From positions 124,001 through 188,000 of the forward strand of contig JAZQSX010000061.1 of the NCBI GenBank assembly GCA_045630285.1: a DNA stretch of 64,000 bases, read 5' to 3'. The DNA comes from RGIG3009 sp045630285. GTDB lineage: Bacteria; Bacillota; Clostridia; Oscillospirales; Acutalibacteraceae. The notes under the pieces were generated by a model. That model was not told the origin of the DNA. It saw nothing but the letters and a program-made list of their open reading frames with translations, and ran no database searches. How positions within the stretch are numbered: the first letter of the stretch is position 1; every line of letters starts with the position of its first letter. Shown piece by piece: positions 1 through 8,687 of the stretch. The position numbers were made by a program, and so were the translations under genes.

Positions 1-1
1 C

Positions 2-115
2 GAAAGCGCAAAGAACGGCGGTTGCGGTGAGTGCCAGACCTCTTGCCAGTCCGCTTGCAAGACCAGCTGTGGCATCGCCAATCAGCAGTGCGAGAACAAG
101 CAGGAAGAAAAGTAA
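2..115 (+). CDS. scfA: SCIFF ranthipeptide precursor (5' end outside window)
   Basis: The window opens inside this gene; 37 codons and a TAA stop remain. The visible residues hold exactly six cysteines spaced C-x2-C-x3-C-x3-C-x3-C-x6-C, followed by a short charged tail. That is the pattern of the SCIFF family (six Cys in forty-five residues), a ribosomally made peptide whose cysteines are joined to neighbouring residues by radical SAM thioether bonds. A maturase of the matching family starts 61 bp downstream. The role of mature SCIFF is not settled in the literature I know. The start codon is not visible. Confidence 0.88.
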   Translation, partial: ESAKNGGCGECQTSCQSACKTSCGIANQQCENKQEEK

Positions 116-129
116 TCCAATTCCCACAA

Positions 130-155
130 ATGCCGCCGAATGGCGGCATTTTTTG
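130..155 (+). terminator. Terminator between SCIFF gene and maturase
   Basis: An 8-bp GC-rich stem (130-137 with 142-149) with a four-base loop is followed by a run of T. It would end most transcripts after the small peptide gene, so the precursor is probably made in excess over the maturase. Confidence 0.8.
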
Positions 156-176
156 TGATAGTCAGGAGATGTCAAG

Positions 177-1559
177 ATGTTACATTGTTATAAACTAGGC
201 AGTTTGAATATCGTACTGGACGTCTATTCCGGCTCGATCCACTTGGTGGATGAAGTGGCGTACGATGCGATCGAACTGTACGAAACGCAGCCTCGGGAGG
301 CTGTGGCTACGGCGATTATGGAGAAATACGGCAGCCGCGAAGACGTTACTCTTGCCGAGATTGAGGAGTGCCTTGATCAGATCGAGGTGCTCAAGCGTGC
401 GGGAAAGCTGTATGCTCCAGACACGTTTTCTGGAATGGCGGGTGATTTGAAACAGCGCAGCGCCGGTGTGGTGAAGGCACTGTGCCTGCACGTGGCGCAT
501 ACCTGCAACCTCAACTGTGCGTATTGCTTTGCCAGCCAGGGAAAATATCACGGAGATCGTGCTGTTATGAGTCTGGAGGTCGGCAAACGTGCGCTGGATT
601 TCCTGATTGAAAATTCCCCCGGCCGCACCAATTTGGAAGTGGACTTCTTCGGCGGTGAGCCGCTGATGAACTTTGACATGATCAAGGAATTGGTGGCGTA
701 TGCCCGTGTACGGGAAAAGCAGTGCGGTAAGAACTTCCGCTTTACACTGACGACCAACGGCGTGCTGGTCGATGACGACGTTATTGATTTTGCCAACCGT
801 GAAATGAGTAATGTGGTGCTTAGCCTTGACGGCAGAAAGGAGATCCACGACCGCTATCGTGTGGATTATGCCGGCAATGGCAGTTGGGAAAAGATCGTTC
901 CCAAGTTCCAACGGTTTGTCGAGAAGCGTGGCAATAAAAACTACTATATGCGTGGCACCTTTACCCACGCTAACCCCGATTTTCTTGAAGACATCAAGGA
1001 AATGCTCTCGCTTGGCTTTACCGAGCTTAGTATGGAGCCGGTGGTGTGTGCCGCCGACGATCCGTCTGCTTTGACGGAGCAGGATAAAGCCGTCGTTATG
1101 GAGCAGTATGAGAAGCTGGCGGAGCTGATGCTGAAAAAGCACCGTGAGGGCTCCCCGTTTACCTTCTACCACTATATGATCGACCTCAAGGGCGGTCCTT
1201 GCATCTATAAGCGGTTGTCCGGCTGTGGCTCGGGAACTGAGTATATGGCGGTTACGCCGTGGGGTGACCTGTATCCGTGCCACCAGTTTGTTGGCGAGGA
1301 AAGGTTTAAGCTGGGCGACATCTGGACGGGTGTGACCAATACGGCGATGCAGGATGAGTTTGCGGCGTGTAACGTGTATACCCGTCCCGAGTGCAACGAT
1401 TGTTGGGCCAAGCTGTATTGCTCGGGCGGTTGTGCCGCCAACGCCTACCACGCAACGGGCTCCGTCAAGGGTGTTTACGAATACGGTTGCGATCTGTTCC
1501 GCAAGCGTATGGAATGTGCCATTATGCTGGAAGCGGCGAAAACCGTGGGGGAACCGTGA
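177..1559 (+). CDS. scfB: Radical SAM/SPASM SCIFF peptide maturase
   Basis: This 460-residue protein is a radical SAM enzyme that installs thioether crosslinks in the SCIFF peptide. The N-terminal ~95 residues fit a peptide-recognition (RRE-like) region. The [4Fe-4S]-AdoMet motif C-x3-C-x2-C is at residues 110, 114 and 117, followed by a GGEP-type motif. The C-terminal third has a cysteine-rich SPASM region for auxiliary clusters. An AGGAG Shine-Dalgarno lies 8 bp before the ATG. Family and length match SCIFF maturases, and the precursor gene is immediately upstream. The stop overlaps the start of the next gene by one base. Confidence 0.93.
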   Translation: MLHCYKLGSLNIVLDVYSGSIHLVDEVAYDAIELYETQPREAVATAIMEKYGSREDVTLAEIEECLDQIEVLKRAGKLYAPDTFSGMAGDLKQRSAGVVKALCLHVAHTCNLNCAYCFASQGKYHGDRAVMSLEVGKRALDFLIENSPGRTNLEVDFFGGEPLMNFDMIKELVAYARVREKQCGKNFRFTLTTNGVLVDDDVIDFANREMSNVVLSLDGRKEIHDRYRVDYAGNGSWEKIVPKFQRFVEKRGNKNYYMRGTFTHANPDFLEDIKEMLSLGFTELSMEPVVCAADDPSALTEQDKAVVMEQYEKLAELMLKKHREGSPFTFYHYMIDLKGGPCIYKRLSGCGSGTEYMAVTPWGDLYPCHQFVGEERFKLGDIWTGVTNTAMQDEFAACNVYTRPECNDCWAKLYCSGGCAANAYHATGSVKGVYEYGCDLFRKRMECAIMLEAAKTVGEP

Positions 1560-2899
1560 TGAATACGCCGATCTGCGATTTTGTGCGTCGTTATGCGGAG
1601 GAACGCACCTTGCGGCTGCATATGCCGGGTCACAAGGGACAGACGGTTCTCGGCTGCGAGGCGTGGGACATTACCGAGATCGACGGCGCCGACGTGCTTT
1701 ACAAGGCAGAGGGGATCATTCGGGAAAGCGAAAATAATGCAGCAACACTGTTTGGAACAGCTCGCACGGTGTATTCTGCCGAGGGCTCGTCGCTTGCCAT
1801 TCGTGGAATGCTGTATCTGGCGTTGTTGCATGCAAAAGCCTGCGGAAAACGTCCGATGATCGCTGCTGCACGCAACGTTCACAAGACGTTTATGACGGCG
1901 GCAGCGCTGTTGGATATGGAAGTCGAGTGGTTGTATCCCGAACAGCAGGGGTCGTTGCTGTCTTGCACGGTAACGGCACGTTCGGTGGAGACGTATCTAA
2001 AAAATGCAGCGGAGCTGCCGCTTGCCGTGTATCTTACCAGTCCGGATTATCTCGGCAACGTGCAAGACGTTCGTGGGATTGCCGAGGTATGTCATCGCTA
2101 CGGTGTGCTGATGCTTGTGGACAATGCGCACGGAGCCTATTTACACTTTCTGCCGGAATCCTGTCATCCGATCGCACTCGGTGCGGATCTTTGCTGCGAC
2201 TCGGCACACAAGACGTTACCGGTGCTGACCGGCGGTGCCTATCTGCACATTGCCCATACAGCGCCGTCAATGTTCTGCGAACACGCCGAGGAGGCGCTGT
2301 CGGTGTTTGCGTCGACGAGTCCGTCATACTTGATCTTGCAGTCCCTGGACAGAGTAAACGCCTATTTGGCAAACGGTTATCGGGAACAGCTGGTGGCATT
2401 TATTGCGGAAGCTGATGCACTGAAGGGCGAACTCAAGCGTGCGGGATTTATGCTGTGCGGTAATGAACCGCTGAAATTGACGGTCGCCGCCAAGGCATGT
2501 GGGTATACCGGTGATGAGTTGGCGTCATTATTGGCGGAAAAAGGCGTCATTTGCGAGTTTTTCGATGCAGATTATCTGGTGATGATGCTGACTCCGCAAA
2601 TCGGTTTTGAGGGGTTAAAACGGCTAAAAGAGGCGCTTGTGTCCATTCCGCCCAGGAGTCCGTTGCTGGAAACGGCACCGTCTGCTCCGAAGACGGAACG
2701 TGTTCTGTCGCTGCGGGAGGCAATGCTGTCTCCGTCGGAGGAAAGGGCGGTGGAGGCGTGTGTCGGATGCGTTCTTGCTTCGGCGGCGATCACCTGTCCG
2801 CCTGCTGTGCCGATCGTAGTGTGCGGTGAGCGAATTACCGAAGAGGTCGTTCGATGCTTTCGCTATTACGGCATCGAGACCTGTCGTGTTGTGAAATAA
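1559..2899 (+). CDS. PLP-dependent Orn/Lys/Arg decarboxylase-like protein
   Basis: The 446-residue protein is a fold-type I PLP enzyme of the Orn/Lys/Arg decarboxylase group (SpeA/YaaO-like). Near the N-terminus it has the HMPGHKG signature of that group. The cofactor lysine is in the motif DSAHKT near residue 220. A C-terminal domain is present but short. The ATG overlaps the preceding stop (TGATG), which implies translational coupling to the maturase; an upstream in-frame extension inside scfB is ignored. The substrate cannot be read from the sequence; an amino acid decarboxylase making a polyamine precursor is the default guess. Confidence 0.8.
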   Translation: MNTPICDFVRRYAEERTLRLHMPGHKGQTVLGCEAWDITEIDGADVLYKAEGIIRESENNAATLFGTARTVYSAEGSSLAIRGMLYLALLHAKACGKRPMIAAARNVHKTFMTAAALLDMEVEWLYPEQQGSLLSCTVTARSVETYLKNAAELPLAVYLTSPDYLGNVQDVRGIAEVCHRYGVLMLVDNAHGAYLHFLPESCHPIALGADLCCDSAHKTLPVLTGGAYLHIAHTAPSMFCEHAEEALSVFASTSPSYLILQSLDRVNAYLANGYREQLVAFIAEADALKGELKRAGFMLCGNEPLKLTVAAKACGYTGDELASLLAEKGVICEFFDADYLVMMLTPQIGFEGLKRLKEALVSIPPRSPLLETAPSAPKTERVLSLREAMLSPSEERAVEACVGCVLASAAITCPPAVPIVVCGERITEEVVRCFRYYGIETCRVVK

Positions 2900-2900
2900 G

Positions 2901-2935
2901 AAAAGCGATCGTTCAACGAACGATCGCTTTTTGTT
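2901..2935 (+). terminator. Bidirectional terminator
   Basis: A stem of about 13 bp with A-rich left and T-rich right flanks follows the decarboxylase-like gene. It also lies just past the stop of the small minus-strand gene at 2936, so it can serve both strands. Confidence 0.82.
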
Positions 2936-3100
2936 TTACGGAGGATCGGCATCTTGTGAGGCATTGCGCTTGGCAAAGGCTTCCAGAACAAATTGGCGCA
3001 TATGCTCTGCATAATCGGAGGGCGGGGGGTGTGTCGCCTGATCCTCTAAAAACAGATAATACAGATTGAAATGCTCACGTGTCCGATGCGTCTGCGTCAA
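2936..3100 (-). CDS. Small hypothetical protein, 54 residues, TTG start
   Basis: This short frame starts with TTG at 3100. A strong Shine-Dalgarno (AAAGGAG, 3116-3110) lies 9 bp upstream, and the stop abuts a terminator. It begins 35 bp after the stop of the transglutaminase-like lipoprotein gene on the same strand, so the two are probably cotranscribed. The product is hydrophilic, rich in His, Arg and Asp, has no signal peptide, and I do not recognise a family. Support is the ribosome site, the operon position and the terminator. The alternative is a non-coding 3' region. Confidence 0.5.
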   Translation of the reverse strand: MTQTHRTREHFNLYYLFLEDQATHPPPSDYAEHMRQFVLEAFAKRNASQDADPP

Positions 3101-3135
3101 TAGACCTCACTCCTTTCTGCGCTTCGGTGCGGCGA

Positions 3136-4587
3136 TTACCAATAACTGCCGCCGAAATAATTGCTGTAGGCGTATTTAGTTGCAGTACATTCGGGGACGG
3201 GCCAGTCGCAGTTGCTCCAATCGTGATTCATCTCGGTCATTTCTTCGGAGGTGCGGTTGAAATAGTAGTGGTACGCCGATTCGGGATCGCCGCCGATCGG
3301 ATCATCAAAGGTGATGTCGCACTGATACCATTCACCGTCAAGCTGAACGGCGTTCCACTTGTGGCCGCCGCCTACGGTGCCGACGATGCCGGTGCAGTTG
3401 ATGCCGACCGCTTGACACAGTGTTTGGAAGGCTTCGGAGTAGGATTCGCAAACGCCGTATTTGTTGACGAGAATACCGTAAGCCGTCCAGTTGTCGTTGG
3501 CAAGACCGTCCCATTTGGCGGATAAGTTGTAGTGAGAATCAAGGAGAATACGGTCGTAGATCAGCTTTTCTTTAATAACGTCCGGGGCCTTGGCGGGAAT
3601 GGTGCTGATAATGCGCTGTACTTCAGCGTCAAAGATCGCTTTTTTGGAACGGATCTTTTCCCGCAACTCGTCGGTCAGGTTGCCGTAGCCATATCCGCAG
3701 TATTCTCCTTTTTCACGGCCAACAGCGTAGTAGAAGGAGAGCGAATCGTTACCGTCGCCATGGTTGTGAACGCACACCTGACTCTGTAGGTAAAAATGCT
3801 GGGGATTATCAAACATATACAGATGATAGATTTTGTAACCACCATTTGTAGAGAGCTCCATATTCAGGTCCACGCTCTCTTCGAGATTATTGATCGCTTT
3901 ATCGATTTTACGATAGCATTCCTTCCACTCGTCGTCCAGCTTGGAGTAGAGATACCGCTCGGTATACGGCAACGCCTTGTGAACCTGACCGGTAGTGTAG
4001 GTGTAGGTCGGGGCAGCCGGCTTGGAAGGTGCGGTCGGCTGCGTCGTTGTGGTTGTGGTGGGCTGGATCGTCGTAGTCGTAGGACAAGTCATCGTTGTTG
4101 CTTGTGTTGTGGTTGTCGTAGTCGAGGGAGTGGACGGCTGTTTGGTGGTCGTTGCAGTCGGCTTGGGCGTCGTGGTGGACGGCTGCTTGGTGGCTGCTGC
4201 GCTCGAATCATCGTGTGTCGGCCGTGTAACGGGGACGGTCGGCTTGGTGGGGCGGATCGGCTTTGTAGGGATTACCATATCCACGATGATCGTATCGTCC
4301 TCGGTTTCGGTTTCTTCGAACTCAACGCCTTCTTTATCCAATTGATCGACGAAGTCCTCAAAATCCTCCACATCATCGAATACGTCGAGAGGGAGTGAGG
4401 AGGTCGTGGTTGTGGTAGTCATACCGGTTGTGGTTGCCGTCGTGTTCGGAACGGTACCGATCTCGGTGACCGTGCTTGCCGTAGTACTTTGGGTAGCCTG
4501 GGTGCCTCTGCCGAATGGTATTTTGCTGCAGGCGACCAGCGAGAGCAGTGCCGGAATACACAAAAGACAGGCTGCGAGCTTTTTCAT
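3136..4587 (-). CDS. Secreted lipoprotein with Thr-rich linker and transglutaminase-like domain
   Basis: The 483-residue product starts with a lipoprotein signal peptide ending in a VAC lipobox. Then come a Thr-rich stretch, an acidic patch and a long Thr/Pro/Lys linker up to about residue 200. The C-terminal part is a transglutaminase-like (papain-fold) domain, with Cys in a GVCESYSEAF context, His in GGHKW and Asp in CDITFDDP forming the likely triad. The ATG at 4587 is chosen because an AGGGGAT site lies 8 bp upstream; a longer frame starts at 4608. Such proteins are thought to act on cell-surface peptides or to crosslink; the substrate is unknown. Confidence 0.85.
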   Translation of the reverse strand: MKKLAACLLCIPALLSLVACSKIPFGRGTQATQSTTASTVTEIGTVPNTTATTTGMTTTTTTSSLPLDVFDDVEDFEDFVDQLDKEGVEFEETETEDDTIIVDMVIPTKPIRPTKPTVPVTRPTHDDSSAAATKQPSTTTPKPTATTTKQPSTPSTTTTTTQATTMTCPTTTTIQPTTTTTTQPTAPSKPAAPTYTYTTGQVHKALPYTERYLYSKLDDEWKECYRKIDKAINNLEESVDLNMELSTNGGYKIYHLYMFDNPQHFYLQSQVCVHNHGDGNDSLSFYYAVGREKGEYCGYGYGNLTDELREKIRSKKAIFDAEVQRIISTIPAKAPDVIKEKLIYDRILLDSHYNLSAKWDGLANDNWTAYGILVNKYGVCESYSEAFQTLCQAVGINCTGIVGTVGGGHKWNAVQLDGEWYQCDITFDDPIGGDPESAYHYYFNRTSEEMTEMNHDWSNCDWPVPECTATKYAYSNYFGGSYW

Positions 4588-4692
4588 AAAAAAGATCCCC
4601 TTTATCATGTTTTTGGACGAGGTTTCGTCCTTACATCAATAAAGGGGATGTTTGTTGCCTTTTGGTTTTAGGGATTTTCCGAAAAATCAAAA

Positions 4693-7600
4693 TTATTTTA
4701 CGGTGACATTGCCGTTGTTTGCGGTTGCTGCCAGTTCTTTCAAGTACGTACAGCTTCCCGTCAGCTGAATGGGACTTTCGGTGCCCAGAAAGCATTCAAA
4801 AAAAGGATTACATTCGCTGCAATCGTAGCATTCACTGGGATAATTCGCATCTGAGCAAATGTCACACGTGCCGTTGCAATCAGCGGTGAATGCTAGATTA
4901 GCATTGATTTCGATGGAGGCACATAACGAAGTACAACCAAAAAATGTGCGGTACATATTAGTAACCGAACTTGGAATGGGTGGGACTCTTTTTAAGGTTT
5001 TGCAATGCCAGAATGTGCCATACATAGTGGCAACTGAGCCAGGAATGTTTGGAATACTTTTGAGGGCGTAGCAGCCGGAGAAGGTGTTATTCATATTAGT
5101 AACCGAACCGGGAATAGGCGGAACACTTTCTAGGACGGTGCAGCCGGAGAAGGTGTAGATCATATTAGTTGCCGAACTTGGAAGATTTGGGATGCTTTTG
5201 AGGGCGCTGCAACCGGTAAAGGTGCTGTTCAAACTGGCAACTGCATCGGGAATGGTAGGAACTCTTTCCAAGGCGGTGCAGCCGAAAAAAGTGGCGTCCA
5301 TGCTAGTAACCGAACCGGGAATAGGCGGGATGGATTTCAAGCTGATGCAGTTTTCAAACGTACCAACCAGGTTTTCCAGTGAGCTGGAAAAATTGGGCAC
5401 GGTAGTTAGTGAGGTACAGCCTGCATACGTGTATAGCAGGGACTGCACACTGTTCGGAATAACGGGTGCGGTAGTCAGTGAGGTGCACCCGCGAAATGTG
5501 CAGTACATATCATAAACGCCGTCAGGAATGGCCGGAGACTCGGTCAGCAGAGAACAATTTTCAAACAAGTTCGTAATAAACAAGACGCCGTTTGGAATAT
5601 CGGGTGGATTTGTAAGCGCCGTGCAGTTGTCAAACAAATGATCCATGCTGAGGAGAGGCATATGATTGATCGAGGACATCAAGGCGGAATAAGAAGATTT
5701 TGAACGGTCTTTCACCATGACACCCCAACCGTCCCAGTAGAGATCGTACCAGTCGGGAGTTTTGTCAATCGTCTCTGCAAAAGCATGGTATTGATAGCGA
5801 TAGATGTAATCAGCGGTGGTGAAGGTGTCGCCTTTTTGTGGGGGAACGGTAACGACTCCACCGGGGCCAACACTGCCGCCTGCGGCAAAATTGTACGTGC
5901 ACCCGGAAGGCACGACAAAAGACTTCCATGCAGGAGCTGTCGTTGATGTCGTTGGCGTTGTTGATGTCGTTGGCGTTGTTGATGCCGTTGGCGTTGTGGG
6001 GATTGTGGGGTCTTGCGGCACTCCGGTAACCTGTTTGCCGAATACGGTAACGTTTCCGTTGTTTCCGGTGAGTGCTAATTGAAAAAGGTTGTTGGAGCTG
6101 CCCAACAGATTGATCGGCTTTATTGTGCCCGCAAAGCAGGAACCAAGAGTCCGAATATTTCGGCTGTTGATCGTAATATCGCCCGTCAGAGAAGTGCAGT
6201 CTTCAAATGTGCCGTACAGATCGGTGACGGCATTGGGAATCGTCGGCGCAGTGGTCAGTGAGGTGCAACCATAGAAGGTGCCTATCATATTGACCACACC
6301 GTCGGGAATCTTCAGCTCGGAAGCATCCGTGACGTAGGGGTTTCCCTGAAAGGCGCCGACCATGCTGAATACGGTGTCCGGAATGACAAGGTTTTTCAGA
6401 TCGGTATCCTGCGGCGAGGCGAAATTTTGGTGGAAAGTAGCGTATAGATGACGAATCGGCTTGCCGTTAATACCGGTAGCAATCACCGATTTCTCACGGG
6501 TGCTTTGTCGCACGCTGAACGGATACCAGGAATTAAGCATATCGTCCTCGGTATAATCGAAATCATCAAAGTCGATTTCCTGGACGGGATAGATGACCTC
6601 ACCGTCGGTAACGCATTCATAATAATAGTCGAACTGATCGTATGAAACACGGTCGCCTTGCGTGCATTCCTCAGGAAACAGTTCACCAGCGTTCAGTACG
6701 GTGCCGTCACTCTTCGTATAGGTGCAGCCGACCGGGATCGTTCCTTCCAGGATCAATACGTCGGGGTCCTCAACAGGCTTCACAACAGGGTTGTCCTTGC
6801 CGGAGGTCGTCGGCGTGGTTTCGTTAAGGGTGGTGCTGATCGACGTGCCGGTCGGTTCTGCTTCGTCGTCGTTGAGGAGGTTGATCGTGGCAGCCGTACC
6901 GCCGCCGACAACGACAACGGCGGCTGCAACGCCGGCGATGATTTTGGCGACCAGCGGAATAGCAACAGCCTTGGCACCGACGCTGACGGCCGTGACCGTT
7001 GCTGCCGTAGCGGCAGAGGTCGTTGCGACGGTAGTGGTTGCCGTGGCAACGCCGACACCGACAGAGGTGGCAGCGGTTGCCGTTGTTGCGGCGGATGCCA
7101 CGGTGATCGTCGTTCCTGTTGCAGCGGCAACACCTTCGGCCACTGCCGTAGCCGAGGCGATCGGCATTGCTTCGGCAGTCCCCTCGAACAGGAAGGTGAA
7201 CAGCGGGAAGAAGGGAATAGCGTGCAGCTTGATGCCGTGTTTCTTTTCGTAATCCTCCACGGAGGAGCGAATGGCTTTGCGGGCGTAATTTAAGCGGCTT
7301 TTTACCGTATTTTCCGAGACCCCCTGAATTTCGGCAATCTGTGCTACCTTCAGCTCATCAAAATAGTACAGTAAGGCAGCCGACCGCTGTTCTGCGGGCA
7401 GTTCGTCGATGATTGCATGGATCGTTTTCTTGAAATCGTCCTGATCCAACGCCTCGTCGGGGATAAACTCGGCAGATTCCTCCCGCATATCATCGAACAT
7501 GGTGTTTCCGTCCTCATCCTCGTCGACGAGAATGTCCTGCCTTTTGCGGAAATAGCGGGTGCATTGGTGATAGGCGATTTTTCGTGTCCAGGAAACAAAT

Positions 7601-7806
7601 GCCGCCGGCTCCTCCAGCTTATGCAGTGTATTGATGATTTCCACAAACGTTTCCTGCGTAATATCGCAGGCGAGGGTCTCATCTTTCACGGTTTTCAGAG
7701 CAAAGTAATATACACGCTCATAAAACGCATTGAACAATGTGTTCATTGCGTCGCTGTCACCGTTTTGTGCCGCTGTTACCAAAGCGATCAGTGCTTCACG
7801 TTCCAC
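4693..7806 (-). CDS. ECF sigma factor fused to a membrane segment and BspA-like repeat ectodomain
   Basis: A protein of about 1037 residues with three parts. Residues 1-190 are a complete ECF sigma-70 domain: region 2 with a DITQETF core, and region 4 with a helix-turn-helix around SENTVKSR. An Ala/Thr/Val-rich stretch leads to one membrane helix near residues 282-306. The rest, presumably outside, has two similar modules joined by a Thr/Pro linker. Each carries roughly 23-residue repeats (TF-x-GCT-x-L-x-x-x-P-x-IP), like BspA/leucine-rich surface repeats. GTG at 7806 has a GAGGA site at good spacing; ATG codons at 7812 and 7824 lack one. It looks like a one-protein signalling device: outside ligand or stress, membrane, transcription. 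No separate anti-sigma gene is adjacent. Confidence 0.82.
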   Translation of the reverse strand: MEREALIALVTAAQNGDSDAMNTLFNAFYERVYYFALKTVKDETLACDITQETFVEIINTLHKLEEPAAFVSWTRKIAYHQCTRYFRKRQDILVDEDEDGNTMFDDMREESAEFIPDEALDQDDFKKTIHAIIDELPAEQRSAALLYYFDELKVAQIAEIQGVSENTVKSRLNYARKAIRSSVEDYEKKHGIKLHAIPFFPLFTFLFEGTAEAMPIASATAVAEGVAAATGTTITVASAATTATAATSVGVGVATATTTVATTSAATAATVTAVSVGAKAVAIPLVAKIIAGVAAAVVVVGGGTAATINLLNDDEAEPTGTSISTTLNETTPTTSGKDNPVVKPVEDPDVLILEGTIPVGCTYTKSDGTVLNAGELFPEECTQGDRVSYDQFDYYYECVTDGEVIYPVQEIDFDDFDYTEDDMLNSWYPFSVRQSTREKSVIATGINGKPIRHLYATFHQNFASPQDTDLKNLVIPDTVFSMVGAFQGNPYVTDASELKIPDGVVNMIGTFYGCTSLTTAPTIPNAVTDLYGTFEDCTSLTGDITINSRNIRTLGSCFAGTIKPINLLGSSNNLFQLALTGNNGNVTVFGKQVTGVPQDPTIPTTPTASTTPTTSTTPTTSTTAPAWKSFVVPSGCTYNFAAGGSVGPGGVVTVPPQKGDTFTTADYIYRYQYHAFAETIDKTPDWYDLYWDGWGVMVKDRSKSSYSALMSSINHMPLLSMDHLFDNCTALTNPPDIPNGVLFITNLFENCSLLTESPAIPDGVYDMYCTFRGCTSLTTAPVIPNSVQSLLYTYAGCTSLTTVPNFSSSLENLVGTFENCISLKSIPPIPGSVTSMDATFFGCTALERVPTIPDAVASLNSTFTGCSALKSIPNLPSSATNMIYTFSGCTVLESVPPIPGSVTNMNNTFSGCYALKSIPNIPGSVATMYGTFWHCKTLKRVPPIPSSVTNMYRTFFGCTSLCASIEINANLAFTADCNGTCDICSDANYPSECYDCSECNPFFECFLGTESPIQLTGSCTYLKELAATANNGNVTVK

Positions 7807-7892
7807 GATCATTCCTCGTTTCATAGAGTATACGGCGAAAGGGTACCGTCGGCACCCTTTTCAATATTCTGATCGGTCTGCTGGACGGTCGT

Positions 7893-8687
7893 CTAGCGAG
7901 CGTACAGTAAACCAACGACCCAATTTCGAAAACGGCAGGGTAATACCTTACAAAGAACACTGAGACATTTGTAACCAAAGCCCAGTGTATAGAGGGGCTT
8001 TACACGTTTTTTCAAAGCAATTTTTGCGATGTATCTGCCGGCGGTTTCAGGCTTCATCCCGTTTTTTTCGTCTTTTTCCATACCGGCAACGCTGCGTGAG
8101 ATACGACCGCTGTACACGTCGTCTCCAACAGCGGATTTGCGTCGGGCCTCCGTGAAGCCGGTGGCGATGTCACCGGGCTGAACGCAGGTGACGGCAACGC
8201 CAAACGGTCTGACTTCGTTGGCAAGGCAGCAGGTATAGGATTCGGTCGCTGCCTTGGAGGCGGAATAGTAGGTCTGGAACGGGATGTGTGCAACTGCCGC
8301 CACCGAACTGACATTGACGATCATTCCCGACTGCTGACGACGCAGTATCGGGAGAACCGCTCGGTTGACGTTGACCATTCCAAAAAAATTAACCTCAAAC
8401 TGCGCTTTGGCATCGTCAAGCTCGGTGAACTCGACTGCGCCGGAAATACCGTTTCCGGCGCAGTTTACGACGATGTCGATCGTTTCGTTTTCCGCTTCGA
8501 TTTGAGAAAGAGCGTCACGGATGCTTGCCTCATTCGTGACATCGACGCACAGATGACGAATGTTTTCAATCGGATGATCACGGCGGCTGAACTCGTAGAC
8601 GGTACATCCACAGTCACGCAGCGCAATGGCAGCGGCTCTCCCAATGCCGGAGCTTCCGCCGGTGACAACAGCAACCTTAGCCTTCAT
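7893..8687 (-). CDS. Short-chain dehydrogenase/reductase, putative 3-ketosphinganine reductase
   Basis: This 264-residue protein is a classical SDR. The NAD(P) motif TGGSSGIG is near residue 9, an NCAG variant of NNAG is near residue 90, catalytic Ser is in NVSSVA, and the YSASK Tyr/Lys pair is near residue 152. Its start overlaps the end of the serine-palmitoyltransferase-like gene by 11 bp, so the two are coupled. From that context, reduction of a 3-keto sphingoid base is the likely role; SDR sequence alone does not fix the substrate. The C-terminus is basic and hydrophobic, consistent with membrane association. Confidence 0.82.
   Translation of the reverse strand: MKAKVAVVTGGSSGIGRAAAIALRDCGCTVYEFSRRDHPIENIRHLCVDVTNEASIRDALSQIEAENETIDIVVNCAGNGISGAVEFTELDDAKAQFEVNFFGMVNVNRAVLPILRRQQSGMIVNVSSVAAVAHIPFQTYYSASKAATESYTCCLANEVRPFGVAVTCVQPGDIATGFTEARRKSAVGDDVYSGRISRSVAGMEKDEKNGMKPETAGRYIAKIALKKRVKPLYTLGFGYKCLSVLCKVLPCRFRNWVVGLLYAR

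Noticed and set aside
4022..4345. Val/Gly-rich plus-strand frame
   Set aside because: It is the complement of the Thr-rich linker of the transglutaminase-like lipoprotein. The same applies to 10524-10793 and 6722-7252 opposite Thr- and Ala-rich stretches.
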